Source: Candidatus Latescibacterota bacterium (lineage in GTDB: Bacteria; Latescibacterota; UBA2968; UBA8231). Taken from it: 64,000 nt of DNA. This document shows, piece after piece, positions 23,251 through 32,382 of the stretch (position 1 is its first letter; the number at the start of each line of letters is the position of its first letter). Under the pieces are notes generated by a model. The model was not told the origin of the DNA, searched no databases, and saw only the letters and a program-made list of their open reading frames with translations. The translations under genes were made by a program, and so were the position numbers. Location: contig JAJEGS010000039.1 in NCBI GenBank assembly GCA_022819745.1, positions 496,001 to 560,000 on the forward strand, in the 5' to 3' direction.

Positions 23251-25209
23251 TTGCTAAAACGTTCTCCATCGACGATAAAGGGATGCACGCCCAAGGCGCT
23301 GATCGTCGGGCTGCTCGGTGCCGTTTGCATGGGCCTCGGCTCGACCTACAACGACATGATCGTCAAAGGCTCCGGGCTGGCCGTGTGGAACCTAACCCCC
23401 GCAGCGATCTTTCTCTTTTTTCTCCTCGTCGTCCTCTTAAACCCGCTCTTACGGCTGCTGCATCCGCGCCTACCCTTGCAGCGCGGCGAACTGGCCGTGG
23501 CCTTCTTCCTCATCCTGCTAGCCAACACCCTGTCGAGCCGCGGCCTACCCGCGCAACTCCTGCCGGTCATCACGGGGGCCTATTATTACGCCACGCCGGA
23601 AAACGGTTGGGCCGAGATCGTCCAGCCCTACATGCCCGATTGGCCGGTGCCCCAAAGCCGCGACGCCATCTGGGGCTTTTACGAAGGCGACCCCACGGGT
23701 TCCGTGCCGTGGGCGATCTGGGCGGCCCCCCTGTTGTACTGGGCCGTCTTTGGCTTGGCCCTCTTCCTGGCGATGGTCTGCCTAATGGTGATCGTGCGGC
23801 GGCAATGGGTGGAGCGCGAGCGTCTAGCCTATCCCATGGTCCAGCTTCCCCTAGCCATGATCGCCGACGACGGTCGCGGACGGACCATCAAACCCCTGTT
23901 TCGCAGCGGGTTTATGTGGCTTGGCTTTTCTCTCCCCTTTGTCCTCGCCTCGATCAACGCCTTGCACAACTACTTTGTGGTCGTCCCTTCAGTCAGCCTC
24001 TCACTCGACAGCGTCCCAGTCTTTCGCGGCATGGCGTCCCTGAGGATGTACCTGAGCTTGTCGATGGTGGGCTTTTCCTACTTCGTGCCGCAAAACATCG
24101 CCTTGGGCCTGAGTTTTTTTCACCTCGTAAACGTGGTGCAGCGGGGCCTGCTCGGGGTGTTGGCTTGGGGAGGTAAGGATGAGACGATGGGTGCGTACAG
24201 CCAGTACACCGACCCGATCATCATCCACCAAGCCATGGGCGGCATGATCGTCTTGGTGCTGGGATCGCTTTGGGTGGGCAGAGGGCACGTTAAGGACGTG
24301 CTGCGCAAGGCTTTTCTCGGCGCACCAGACGTAACTGACGCGGATGAAATCATGTCCTACCGCGTCGCCGTGTGGGGAGCTATCATCAGCTTCCTGACGA
24401 TGGGCGTCTGGCTCTGGCAATCGGGCATTCCGCTGCTCTTTGTTCCCCTGTTGCTTTTTGGTGCCTTTGTCGGATTTATGACCATTGCCCGCGTCGTCGC
24501 GCAAGGTGGGGTCGCGTCCATGTTTCCGCCGACCAACGGGCCGGACTTTGTCGTCGCCAATGTCGGGGGCACCGTGTTGGGCACTAAGGGCATGGCTGGC
24601 ATGGCCCTGAGCTATGCCTGGAGCGTGGACACCTTGATCCTAATGATGAGCGCCTGCGCCAACGGCCTGAAACTCGTCACTGAAATCAGCCTGCCCCATC
24701 GCCGCCGCCTCTTTGGTGCCATAGTCGCGGTGATCGTCCTAACGCTCGGCTGTGTCGTCATCCTGACCCTCTATCTGGGCTACGAGTACGGGGCCATCAA
24801 TCTGTCGCGGTTTTACTTCAACAACGTCGCGCAGTACCCCTATCGCTTTATGGAGAAGAGCATTCTCAATCCGTTCGAGCCGCGGCCGAGTACGTGGATG
24901 CACATCGGCACCGGCGCAGCTATCATGGGCGGACTGATGGCGGTCCAGTACCGGTTTCTGTGGTGGCCTTTCCACTCGCTGGGGTTTCCGGTCAGTTGCG
25001 TCTTCGGCAAGATGTGGTTCAGCGTCTTCATCGCCTGGCTCATCAAGAGCACAGTGCTCAAATACGGAGGGCTGACGCTCTTCAATCGCCTCAAGCCCTT
25101 CTTCTTAGGACTGGTTCTAGGCGAGGCCGTCGCAGCGGGGACTTGGGTGCTCATCGACTATATAACCGGCATGCAAAACAATTATCTGGGCGGAATCGTA
25201 TTCCAGTGA
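23251..25209 (+). CDS. DUF6785/DUF6784-like polytopic membrane protein
   Basis: The frame is open from 23113, but that part overlaps the divergent oxidoreductase and is not hydrophobic. I place the start at TTG 23251 with CGGAAGA upstream, giving ~652 residues and about 14 hydrophobic segments. Diagnostic stretches include YYATPENGWAEIVQPYMPDW, WGFYEGDPTG, VIVRRQWVERERLAYPMVQLP, RVVAQGGVASMFPP and RFLWWPFHSLGFPVSC. It is a paralogue of 36477-38453, with which it shares all of these. The family is of unproven function; size and topology suggest a transporter. It is divergent from an oxidoreductase gene and may import that enzyme's substrate. Confidence 0.75.
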   Translation: MLKRSPSTIKGCTPKALIVGLLGAVCMGLGSTYNDMIVKGSGLAVWNLTPAAIFLFFLLVVLLNPLLRLLHPRLPLQRGELAVAFFLILLANTLSSRGLPAQLLPVITGAYYYATPENGWAEIVQPYMPDWPVPQSRDAIWGFYEGDPTGSVPWAIWAAPLLYWAVFGLALFLAMVCLMVIVRRQWVERERLAYPMVQLPLAMIADDGRGRTIKPLFRSGFMWLGFSLPFVLASINALHNYFVVVPSVSLSLDSVPVFRGMASLRMYLSLSMVGFSYFVPQNIALGLSFFHLVNVVQRGLLGVLAWGGKDETMGAYSQYTDPIIIHQAMGGMIVLVLGSLWVGRGHVKDVLRKAFLGAPDVTDADEIMSYRVAVWGAIISFLTMGVWLWQSGIPLLFVPLLLFGAFVGFMTIARVVAQGGVASMFPPTNGPDFVVANVGGTVLGTKGMAGMALSYAWSVDTLILMMSACANGLKLVTEISLPHRRRLFGAIVAVIVLTLGCVVILTLYLGYEYGAINLSRFYFNNVAQYPYRFMEKSILNPFEPRPSTWMHIGTGAAIMGGLMAVQYRFLWWPFHSLGFPVSCVFGKMWFSVFIAWLIKSTVLKYGGLTLFNRLKPFFLGLVLGEAVAAGTWVLIDYITGMQNNYLGGIVFQ

Positions 25210-25271
25210 AGTGCGCTTGAACGGCGCTGTTGAAACGGCTATCTTATCCGCCCAAACAAAGGCCAAACACC

Positions 25272-26111
25272 ATGATGACGCCCGACCAACGCTACTTCTT
25301 CGATCTGACCGGCTACCTCCACCTGCGCGACGTGCTCAGCCCGGAAGAGCTCGCACCCGCGCAAGCGGCAGCCGACCGCTACATCAACATGCCGCCCGAA
25401 GAGTGGCCGCCCGAATTCGGTGCGGATCTCGAGCGCCGCGACATCACCGGCTATCAGCACGGCTTTGCCTTTGACAAAAGCCTCGAAGTGCTCACCCGCC
25501 ATCCTGCTACTTGGCCGATCCTCATGGAACTCACCGACCGCCGGCCACGCTTCACCGGCGGCACCCTCGGCTACAACCGCCACGGCCACGGCTTCCACTA
25601 CCTGCACGCCGGATGGCAGCCGTCCAAACGACCCGATGTGCGGCGCTATTACCTCGAAGACGGCCAGGTACGCTGTACGGACTTTATTTTCTTTTTTTAC
25701 TTGAGCGATGTCTTCCCCGGCGATGGCGGCCTCATCGTCTTGCCCGGCTCGCACAAGGCCCATTTCGACCGGCCCCGAGGGATGTTTTATCTAGACGCCG
25801 AAGACGACGAGGACAGGGACTACGTCGCGCACACCGTGTCCCCGGGCGTCCACAATGTCTGCGCCCGCGCCGGCGATGTGGTCATCATGCCCGAGCACCT
25901 CACGCACGGCGCGCTCACTTGGAAGCCCCGCGACCGCGACCGCCGCTTCCTGATCATGCGCCACACCGTCCAGCACATGATCACCCGTCAGCGCCGGCCC
26001 GTTCCAGACGCCATTCGCCAGCGGCTCGACCCCGAGACCATTGACCTGATCGAATTGGCTCCGTACTACGAATACAAAGACATCGTCAAAAAGCGCGAAA
26101 ACATCGACTAA
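25272..26111 (+). CDS. Phytanoyl-CoA dioxygenase (PhyH) family protein
   Basis: Starting at ATG 25272 gives 279 residues beginning MMTPDQRYFFDLTGYLHLRDVLS, the normal PhyH start. FFFYLSDVFPGDGGLIVLPGSHKAHFDRP is the conserved core strand region, and HLTHGALTWK carries the distal His. The first Fe(II) ligand region reads GFHYLHAGW, without an obvious H-x-D, so one ligand may differ. The following RDRRFLIMRHT gives the Arg that binds 2-oxoglutarate. It would hydroxylate a small organic molecule. The next gene follows after 5 bases, in an operon with two amidohydrolases. Confidence 0.8.
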   Translation: MMTPDQRYFFDLTGYLHLRDVLSPEELAPAQAAADRYINMPPEEWPPEFGADLERRDITGYQHGFAFDKSLEVLTRHPATWPILMELTDRRPRFTGGTLGYNRHGHGFHYLHAGWQPSKRPDVRRYYLEDGQVRCTDFIFFFYLSDVFPGDGGLIVLPGSHKAHFDRPRGMFYLDAEDDEDRDYVAHTVSPGVHNVCARAGDVVIMPEHLTHGALTWKPRDRDRRFLIMRHTVQHMITRQRRPVPDAIRQRLDPETIDLIELAPYYEYKDIVKKRENID

Positions 26112-26116
26112 CTCCC

Positions 26117-26884
26117 ATGGCATCACAGCAAAACAGCAGACAGTTGAGCTTCCGCGCCCGCGTCCCCGTCTTCGACGCCAACATCGGCGTCGGCCACTGC
26201 CACGACCGGCCCTCGCCATTTGCCGACGTGGCCGAGCTGCGAGCGGAGATGCAGCGCCACGGCGTAGAGCGCGGCCTGATCTACCACCTCCAAGGCGAAA
26301 CCATCAGCGCAATTGAGGGCAACGAGGCCCTGCGCGCTTGGCAGAGCGACGGACTCGTCTTCCAATGGGTCGCCGGGCCGAGCGCGGACTCGTTGGCCCA
26401 ACTGCGCACGCTCCGCGCCGCAGGCGAAGTCTCCAGCGTCCGCCTGCACAACACCGAGGCGAGCCGCGTCCCCTTTGCCGACTGGATCTACGGCGAATTG
26501 CTCGCTTGGCTGGCAGCCGAGCGCATCCCCCTGTGGATTTCGCTGGCCGACACCCCAGTCGCCGAAGTCATGGAGACCTTGCAACGCTTCCCAGATTTAC
26601 AAGTAGTGCTCCTCGGCGCACACTACGTGCATTCCCTCGCCTTGCGCCCCCTGCTCAGCGCACTGCCCCAAGCGACAATGGAGCTAAGCCGCTTTGAGAA
26701 TCTGGGCGGCATCGAGTCCCTGATCGGCGAATTTGGCGTGGAGCGCTTCCTCTACGGGTCCTACTATCCGCGCTACGCCATGGGGCCGATGCTCTTTTAC
26801 CTGCACCATTTGGCCATTGACGACGACGCGCTCGCAGCTTTGACCGCGGGCAACCTAGAGCGCATTCTCGGAGGGAGCACATGA
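26117..26884 (+). CDS. Amidohydrolase-2-like protein with degenerate metal site
   Basis: The 255-residue protein has the TIM-barrel pattern of amidohydrolase-2 proteins: VFDANIGVGH at the first strand in place of D-x-H-x-H, SSVRLHN, IPLWISLADTP, LQVVLLGAHY and FLYGSYYPRYA where a catalytic Asp (GSD/GTD) would be. The ending GNLERILGG matches the family. Most metal ligands seem to be lost, whereas the next gene keeps its DFHGH and GSDTP motifs. It may be a non-catalytic partner. The ATGA overlap with the next gene indicates translational coupling. Confidence 0.65.
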   Translation: MASQQNSRQLSFRARVPVFDANIGVGHCHDRPSPFADVAELRAEMQRHGVERGLIYHLQGETISAIEGNEALRAWQSDGLVFQWVAGPSADSLAQLRTLRAAGEVSSVRLHNTEASRVPFADWIYGELLAWLAAERIPLWISLADTPVAEVMETLQRFPDLQVVLLGAHYVHSLALRPLLSALPQATMELSRFENLGGIESLIGEFGVERFLYGSYYPRYAMGPMLFYLHHLAIDDDALAALTAGNLERILGGST

Positions 26885-27615
26885 TCATCGACTTTCACGG
26901 CCACGTAGGCCGCTGGGACTCCCTCGACATGGTCGATGACCCGGCCGCGATGCTGCACGCCATGGATGCGGTGGGGATCGACAAAAGCTGCGTCTTCAAC
27001 ATCTTCCATCCCGAAGGCAAACCCGGCAACGACCAGACCGCGGCTTTTGTCGCCCGCCACCCCGACCGCTTCATTGGCTTTGCCTATGTGTGCCCCACCT
27101 GCCCCGACACCGTGCGGCCCGAATTGGAAAGAGCCATCGACGAACTCGGGTTCCGGGCGATTAAAATCTACCCGCCCTATACGCCCTTTCCGCTCGACGA
27201 TCCGGCTTGGGACCCAATCTACGAGTTTGCCTCTGAGCGCGGCCTCGCGATCATTGCGCACACAGGCGGCGAGCCAACGGCCGCACCCGCCCAGTTTGGT
27301 CGCGCAGCCGAGCGCTTCCCCAACGCCCGCTTCGTCGCCGGCCACTCCGGCAACATCGAGCCGTATCGCAGCCAAGCCATTGACGCGGCCCAGCGCCTGC
27401 CCAACTACTTCCTCGAAACCTGTTCGACCTTCCGCACCCCAGGCGTCATCGAAGAGCTGGTGGCCAAGGCCGGGGCCGACCGCGTGCTCTTCGGCTCGGA
27501 CACCCCCTTGATGGACCCCCGCCCACAGCTCGGCAAGATCATCACCGCAGCCATTGACGACGACGCCAAGCGCCTCATCCTCGGCGAGAACGCCCGGAGC
27601 TTGCTCCGGCTGTGA
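26881..27615 (+). CDS. Amidohydrolase family protein
   Basis: The 244-residue protein keeps the metal-dependent hydrolase motifs: DFHGHVG at the N-terminus, a RAIKIYPPYT strand, AIIAHTGGEP, FVAGHSGNIEP and LFGSDTPLMDPR with the catalytic Asp. It ends ILGENARSLLRL. The length is typical of compact amidohydrolase-2 members. It starts within the stop codon of the degenerate paralogue (ATGA), so the two are probably made in equal amounts. It would hydrolyse or decarboxylate a cyclic or carboxylated substrate; which one is unknown. Confidence 0.8.
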   Translation: MIIDFHGHVGRWDSLDMVDDPAAMLHAMDAVGIDKSCVFNIFHPEGKPGNDQTAAFVARHPDRFIGFAYVCPTCPDTVRPELERAIDELGFRAIKIYPPYTPFPLDDPAWDPIYEFASERGLAIIAHTGGEPTAAPAQFGRAAERFPNARFVAGHSGNIEPYRSQAIDAAQRLPNYFLETCSTFRTPGVIEELVAKAGADRVLFGSDTPLMDPRPQLGKIITAAIDDDAKRLILGENARSLLRL

Positions 27616-27710
27616 AAAAGTCCAATAGTCCCAAAGCCTACTCGATAAATAGCGCATCGACTTCTATCACTAGTTTCACACCCTTTGCAAGCGCACGCAT
27701 TAGCGAGAGT

Positions 27711-29447
27711 ATGAGAAAATTCCTCCAAAAGACAAAACTCGCCGCCTACGGCTTGCTCGGCAGCTTGGCGCTCGCCACCTGTGGTTCCGACGAAGGGGGC
27801 ATAAAGCACGTCCCCCGCAACCGCACCCTCATCCTCGGCTTGCCGCAGATGCGGGACTACGACTCTTTTAACCCCTTTATCGTCGGCACCCAATCCCCGG
27901 GCTTCGACTACCTGTTTGAGCCACTTTACTTCTACAACGCGTACGTAGAAAAAGACCACGTCATACCTTGGATCGCCACAAGCCACGAGTACAACGCAGA
28001 CTACACGGAAGCGACGATCCACATTCGCAAGGGAGTGGCGTGGAGCGATGGGCAGCCTTGGACCGCCCACGACCTCAAGTTCACCATTGACATGCTCAAG
28101 GCCCACGCCCCGGAGCTAGCCTTTTCAACCGACATGGACACTTGGGTCGCCGCAGTCGAAGTCCCGGATTCACTGACGGCGCGATTCGTGCTCAAGGCAC
28201 CCAACCCCCGCTTTGTATTCTCCTATTTTACCTACAACTTCGGCAACGGCATCCACATCGTGCCCAAGCACATCTGGGAGGGCGAAGATCCGACCTCGTT
28301 CAAAAACCTCGACTTGGCGCGCGGCCTGCCGGTCGTCAGCGGCCCCTACCGCCTCGCCCTCTCCGAGCCTCAGCAGCGGCTCTGGGATCTGCGCGAGGAC
28401 TGGTGGGCCGCCCAAATCGGCTTTCAGCGCCTGCCTCGGGTCGAGCGCATCATCTACCTGCCCCAAGGCGACGAGAACAAATGGGTTCAGCTCATCCTCG
28501 CCAACCAGATGGATCAGTGCATCGACTTGCGGCCCTCCAACATCAAGACCCTCCTCGACCAAAACCCCAACGTCACCACGTGGTCGGGCCGCCAACTGCC
28601 CTACGGCTACCGGGACTGGTGGCCGCCAGCCCTCGGCTTCAACAACCTAGAGCCACCTTTCGACGACCCGGACATTCGCTGGGCCGTAAACCACGCCATC
28701 GACCGCGAACAACTCGTGGCCATCGGCTGGCAAGGCGCGGGCGAGTACACCCTTTTGCCGTTCCCCCACTTCCCGCCGCTGATGCACTACATCGACCAAG
28801 TGCAGGACCTGCTAGCAAAGTATCCCGTAGGAAAACACGACCTCACCCAGACCGCCGCCATCATGGAGCGCAAGGGCTGGAGCAAGGATGCGGAAGGTAT
28901 GTGGCAGCAGAACGGCGAGCGCCTGAGAATCCCCGTCGTCGTCTTTCCCTCCCTCTTCCAAGACTTCACGCCCGTGCTCGTCGAGCAACTGCGCCGCGCG
29001 GGTTTCGACGCCTCCTTCCGCATGTTTTCCGACGCCTATACCCGCATGACCCAAGGTACGGCCCGCGCCTTTATCATGGGCAACGGCGGCTCCGTGCGCG
29101 ACCCGTACTTCACCCTCCGACTCTACCACAGCCGCTACGTCCAGCCCACCGGCACGGCCACTCCGTCTTTCTGGCGCTGGCGCAACGCGGATTTCGACCG
29201 CTTAGTCGATCAGATGGGCCAGACCGCGCCCGACGATCCGGCACTCGTGCCGCTCTTTCGCCAAGCTCTTGAGATCTGGCTGGCCGAATTGCCGGCCATT
29301 CCCCTGCTCCAGTGGTTCCACCGCATTCCCCACAACCAAACCTATTGGAAAAACTGGCCCTCGGCCGAAAACCCCTACATGAACAGCGCCTATTGGGTGC
29401 GTTCGTTCTTGATCGTGCTGTTGGGATTGGAACCGGCACAGCCTTGA
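27711..29447 (+). CDS. Peptide/nickel-type ABC transporter substrate-binding lipoprotein (SBP_bac_5)
   Basis: I prefer ATG 27711, which gives a 578-residue protein with signal MRKFLQKTKLAAYGLLGSLALATC; the Cys suggests a lipoprotein although Thr before Cys is unusual. A GTG at 27612, overlapping the previous stop, is an alternative. The mature part has the family core: TIHIRKGVAWSDGQPWTAHDLKFTIDML, NGIHIVPKHIWEG, WAVNHAIDREQLV and SFWRWRNADFDRLVDQM. It would bind an oligopeptide, opine or oligosaccharide at the membrane. No permease or ATPase genes are nearby, so it must work with distant ones. Confidence 0.8.
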   Translation: MRKFLQKTKLAAYGLLGSLALATCGSDEGGIKHVPRNRTLILGLPQMRDYDSFNPFIVGTQSPGFDYLFEPLYFYNAYVEKDHVIPWIATSHEYNADYTEATIHIRKGVAWSDGQPWTAHDLKFTIDMLKAHAPELAFSTDMDTWVAAVEVPDSLTARFVLKAPNPRFVFSYFTYNFGNGIHIVPKHIWEGEDPTSFKNLDLARGLPVVSGPYRLALSEPQQRLWDLREDWWAAQIGFQRLPRVERIIYLPQGDENKWVQLILANQMDQCIDLRPSNIKTLLDQNPNVTTWSGRQLPYGYRDWWPPALGFNNLEPPFDDPDIRWAVNHAIDREQLVAIGWQGAGEYTLLPFPHFPPLMHYIDQVQDLLAKYPVGKHDLTQTAAIMERKGWSKDAEGMWQQNGERLRIPVVVFPSLFQDFTPVLVEQLRRAGFDASFRMFSDAYTRMTQGTARAFIMGNGGSVRDPYFTLRLYHSRYVQPTGTATPSFWRWRNADFDRLVDQMGQTAPDDPALVPLFRQALEIWLAELPAIPLLQWFHRIPHNQTYWKNWPSAENPYMNSAYWVRSFLIVLLGLEPAQP

Positions 29448-29531
29448 GTGAGTTAGAGAAAGGTATTATTGCGATGTGTAGCAGTGACTGCCGATTACTT
29501 GTCCAGTTAGGCGCGAAAAGAGGAGAAACAC

Positions 29532-29702
29532 GTGAAGATATACGTCCTTACAGTCGTGATAATAGGACTGGGATATGCTGTATTTCCAGACTACGCAGAG
29601 GCTACAGTAGCGTGGTCAAAATGCTCGGCATCTTATGACTCAAAGCGCTTTCGGGCAGATGTGAGTTTAGCCACTCTGAATGCCATAAATCTAGCCATTT
29701 GA
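29532..29702 (+). CDS. Possible small secreted protein (56 residues)
   Basis: GTG 29532 has AGGAGA 5 bases upstream and opens a 56-codon frame starting VKIYVLTVVIIGLGYAVF, then PDYAEA, which looks like a signal peptide with cleavage after AEA. The mature part would be about 32 residues with a single Cys. I know no family. It is the only gene-like feature in the 29448-29829 gap; the rest of that gap shows nothing I can identify. Confidence 0.3.
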   Translation: MKIYVLTVVIIGLGYAVFPDYAEATVAWSKCSASYDSKRFRADVSLATLNAINLAI

Positions 29703-29829
29703 CAAGCCGGACCGCGACAGGAGGCCGATACGCCAATGGCGGACTAGTCCGATTGTCCTCCTTTCACAGTCCAATAAATATTTGGGGGGCTCGCTGATTG
29801 TTGAGTTATAAAATTGCGGATGCCGTTAT

Positions 29830-30030
29830 TCACTCGACGTGTTGCGATAGAAGGACTCTCACTGAAGGGAGCAACGCATTGGGGATTTCCATCACCGTTT
29901 GCGTTGTGTCCTCCCAAACGGCCTCATCTTCCGCCACGGCCTCTTCCTCTGTTTGCGATTCGTAATGCTGGAGGAGACGTTGGACACGTTCCTCGTTCCA
30001 ACCATCCGGAAATCTAGTCTCATTTTTCAT
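29830..30030 (-). CDS. Small acidic protein, likely antitoxin of the BrnT-like pair
   Basis: The 66-residue acidic protein starts MKNETRFPDGWNEERVQRLL and has EEEAVAEDEAVWED in the middle. It overlaps the preceding toxin-like gene by ATGA and has AAGGAGAGG before its ATG. Size, charge and coupling fit an antitoxin placed second in the pair. I do not recognise a named family from sequence alone. Confidence 0.6.
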   Translation of the reverse strand: MKNETRFPDGWNEERVQRLLQHYESQTEEEAVAEDEAVWEDTTQTVMEIPNALLPSVRVLLSQHVE

Positions 30031-30311
30031 TTTCCTCTCCTTCTCATTCGCCTCCGATATGCGGTCAGCGGTTTTCCCCTCAGTTCGTATGCAGTGATGA
30101 CAAAGACATGGTCCGGCTCGGGGTCCGGCACATAGATCACTCGGACATAGCGTCCGCCACGAGTCCGTCCGATTGCAACACGCGATCCTTCTCTTCCAGG
30201 TCTATCCTCACTAGGCGACATCAAAACATCTTCAACCTCATGCTCTTCGATGCCATGTCCATGAATGTGCGGGGAACCTGTTTCCGGGTCAACGTAAAAC
30301 CTGAGATTCAT
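30027..30311 (-). CDS. DUF4258/BrnT-like toxin-type protein
   Basis: The 94-residue basic protein contains HIHGHGIEEHEVEDVL, GRTRGGRYVRVIYVPDP and VFVITAYELRGKPLTAYRRR. This is the strand-strand-YEL/R ending shared by BrnT and DUF4258 proteins, which have a RelE-like fold. GGAG lies 11 bases before the ATG. The acidic partner gene overlaps its stop by 4 bases. The order toxin-then-antitoxin is as in BrnTA. It could cleave mRNA in the cytoplasm; activity is inferred. A more distant DUF4258 protein is part of the helicase operon at 60.2 kb. Confidence 0.65.
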   Translation of the reverse strand: MNLRFYVDPETGSPHIHGHGIEEHEVEDVLMSPSEDRPGREGSRVAIGRTRGGRYVRVIYVPDPEPDHVFVITAYELRGKPLTAYRRRMRRRGK

Positions 30312-30359
30312 CGTTTAGCTTGCTCCAAGCCAATTGCGAGAATGGGTTAAAGAAAGAGG

Positions 30360-32324
30360 CTATTTGATGTACACCAGCGCCTGCCGGTACAGTTGGGAGC
30401 CGACGCGCAAACGCGCCCAATAGACCCCGGAGGCCACCAGACGCCCCCCGTCGTTGCGGCCATCCCACCCGGCTAGGTAGCGCCCCACCCCCCGGCCACT
30501 GGTCAGTTGGCGCACCAATTGGCCATCGACCCCGTAAATGGCCAAGTCATAATCCGCCTCAACCGGCAGCACGAAGGGAATTCGCGTGAAGCTGTTGAAC
30601 GGATTGGGGTAATTGGCCAACAATGCGGCCTTGTCGGGGGTGGTTTGTTCCACCTCTTCCACGGCCGTGGGGACCGCGCCGGGCAAATATCGGGCCAGTG
30701 CGGCACCGCTGATGATGTGGGCTTCCCCCGCGTTTTCGCGTCGATTGTCGGGCCCGTCGCCGGCCATGCCGTTGGGAATAGCGTCCACCCGTCCGTCGCC
30801 ATCCATATCGCCACTGGCCCCCCAATAGGCCGAAAAATCAATCGGGTCGGGTGCTTGAATCCACACGACGGGTACTGTAGGATCGGCCAAGTCAATCTCG
30901 TGCGGCAAATCGGGGCCACCGGCCAGCACCGCGAAACCGCCAGCGAAGCGCCGCCTGAGCGGCCCCTCGTCGCCAGGCACACCCACAAAGAGGTCGTCGT
31001 ATCCGTCGCCGTGGATATCACCGGCAGCTAAGGCGTCGCCAGTAATGGCATCGGGGCGGGCACCGTAGATAACGGTAATGTCGGCCGGCGGCGCGGCCAT
31101 ATCCAGCCGCTGTCCGCGCCGCTGAGAACCGCCGTACACCACGTACACCTCGCCAGCGTCGGTGCGGCTATTGCCCGGACCGTCGGCCCGGTACGCGCCA
31201 ATGAATAGGTCTTGGATGCCGTCGCCGTCGATATCGGCCAAGACGATTTCCTCGCCTAGCCGGTCGGGCGAACCCCCGCCACCATCGGCACCGTAAATGA
31301 CGGTCAGATCAGCGGGCGGATCCCCAGCTAAATCAATGGCTGCGGGACGCTGGGGACCGCCGTACACCACGTACATTTCCCCGGCGTTTTCGCGCTGGTT
31401 TTCCGGGCCATCCCCAGCGCCGCCGGTGCGATGGTACGCATTGCGCAAGGTGCCGAAAGCCGCCGCGCCAATGGCGATGTCGTCGTACCCGTCGCCGTCA
31501 ACATCGCCAGCAACCACGGTCGAACCAGCGTGGTCTAGGGCATCGATGCCGTAGATGATACTCAAAGGATGTTCCGCAGCCGCCAGATCAATAGTAGCAC
31601 CCGAATCCAACGGACCGTAGAGGACATACACCCGTCCCGCCTCAACCGCTCCTGCCGCCCCCGAGGCCCGGTCGGCCCCCACCACCGCATCCCGGTAGCC
31701 GTCGCCGTCGAAATCCCCAGCGGTCATCCACACTCCCAAGCGGTCGTCGCGTTCAGCGCCGATAACGGTAATCAATCCCTCCGGCCAAGGTAGTTGCGCC
31801 AAATCCAAGCGCCTCCCTGCGGCCCGCAACTGAGCAATAAGTTCGGCCGAGAAAATATAGAGCTTGCCAGCGTTGGCGCGGTCGGGAGCATCGGCGTAAA
31901 AAGCACCCACCAAAAGATCGGCGCGCCCGTCGCCCACGAGGTCGGCCACATGGGTCTTTATACCAAAAAGATCGCGCCGAGCCTCGCCATATAGAGTGAC
32001 CACATCGCCGGAGTCGTCAGCCAAGTCTAGGCCACCCCCCGAGAGTATGGTGTTAAAGCAAATGGCCACTTCGCCGGCGTTGGCGCGATCATTGGCGGGG
32101 CCATCGCCGGCCATGGCCGAAATCACCAAATCATCGCGCCCGTCGCCATCGATATCACCGGCGGTAATAGGAGTGCCGAATTCAGCATCATTGATGTCGG
32201 GGTTGTACACTGTGAACTGGCCCGTCTGAGCGGTATCGGCCAGATCCCACACGTGGACTATCTGGGCTGAGACCGGGATCGCTAGACAGCACAGGACCGA
32301 CGACAGGGTGGCTACGTATTTCAT
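30360..32324 (-). CDS. Secreted FG-GAP repeat (integrin-alpha-like) protein with FlgD-type sorting domain
   Basis: ATG 32324 with GGAG 7 bases upstream gives 654 residues with signal MKYVATLSSVLCCLAIPVSA. The frame stays open to 32534 across the VapC gene, which is not coding. Seven FG-GAP/calcium-loop repeats are visible, such as DIDGDGRDDLVISA, DFDGDGYRDAVVGA, DVDGDGYDDIAIGA and DIDGDGIQDLFIGA, each followed by a GEVYVVYGG-like strand, forming a seven-blade propeller. The C-terminal ~85 residues have LLANYPNPFNSFTRI and WDGRNDGG. It is probably a surface adhesin or ligand-binding protein exported by a type IX-like route. Confidence 0.85.
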   Translation of the reverse strand: MKYVATLSSVLCCLAIPVSAQIVHVWDLADTAQTGQFTVYNPDINDAEFGTPITAGDIDGDGRDDLVISAMAGDGPANDRANAGEVAICFNTILSGGGLDLADDSGDVVTLYGEARRDLFGIKTHVADLVGDGRADLLVGAFYADAPDRANAGKLYIFSAELIAQLRAAGRRLDLAQLPWPEGLITVIGAERDDRLGVWMTAGDFDGDGYRDAVVGADRASGAAGAVEAGRVYVLYGPLDSGATIDLAAAEHPLSIIYGIDALDHAGSTVVAGDVDGDGYDDIAIGAAAFGTLRNAYHRTGGAGDGPENQRENAGEMYVVYGGPQRPAAIDLAGDPPADLTVIYGADGGGGSPDRLGEEIVLADIDGDGIQDLFIGAYRADGPGNSRTDAGEVYVVYGGSQRRGQRLDMAAPPADITVIYGARPDAITGDALAAGDIHGDGYDDLFVGVPGDEGPLRRRFAGGFAVLAGGPDLPHEIDLADPTVPVVWIQAPDPIDFSAYWGASGDMDGDGRVDAIPNGMAGDGPDNRRENAGEAHIISGAALARYLPGAVPTAVEEVEQTTPDKAALLANYPNPFNSFTRIPFVLPVEADYDLAIYGVDGQLVRQLTSGRGVGRYLAGWDGRNDGGRLVASGVYWARLRVGSQLYRQALVYIK

Positions 32325-32382
32325 GGAGATTCTCCGCGAAAAACTTGGCGAATTACTGCATCTGCCAAAGTCAAAAGTTGAA

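Noticed and set aside
28142..29272. Plus-strand alternate frame of 376 codons inside the solute-binding protein gene
   Set aside because: Arg/Pro/His-rich shadow frame typical of GC-rich DNA; the main frame has all SBP_bac_5 motifs.
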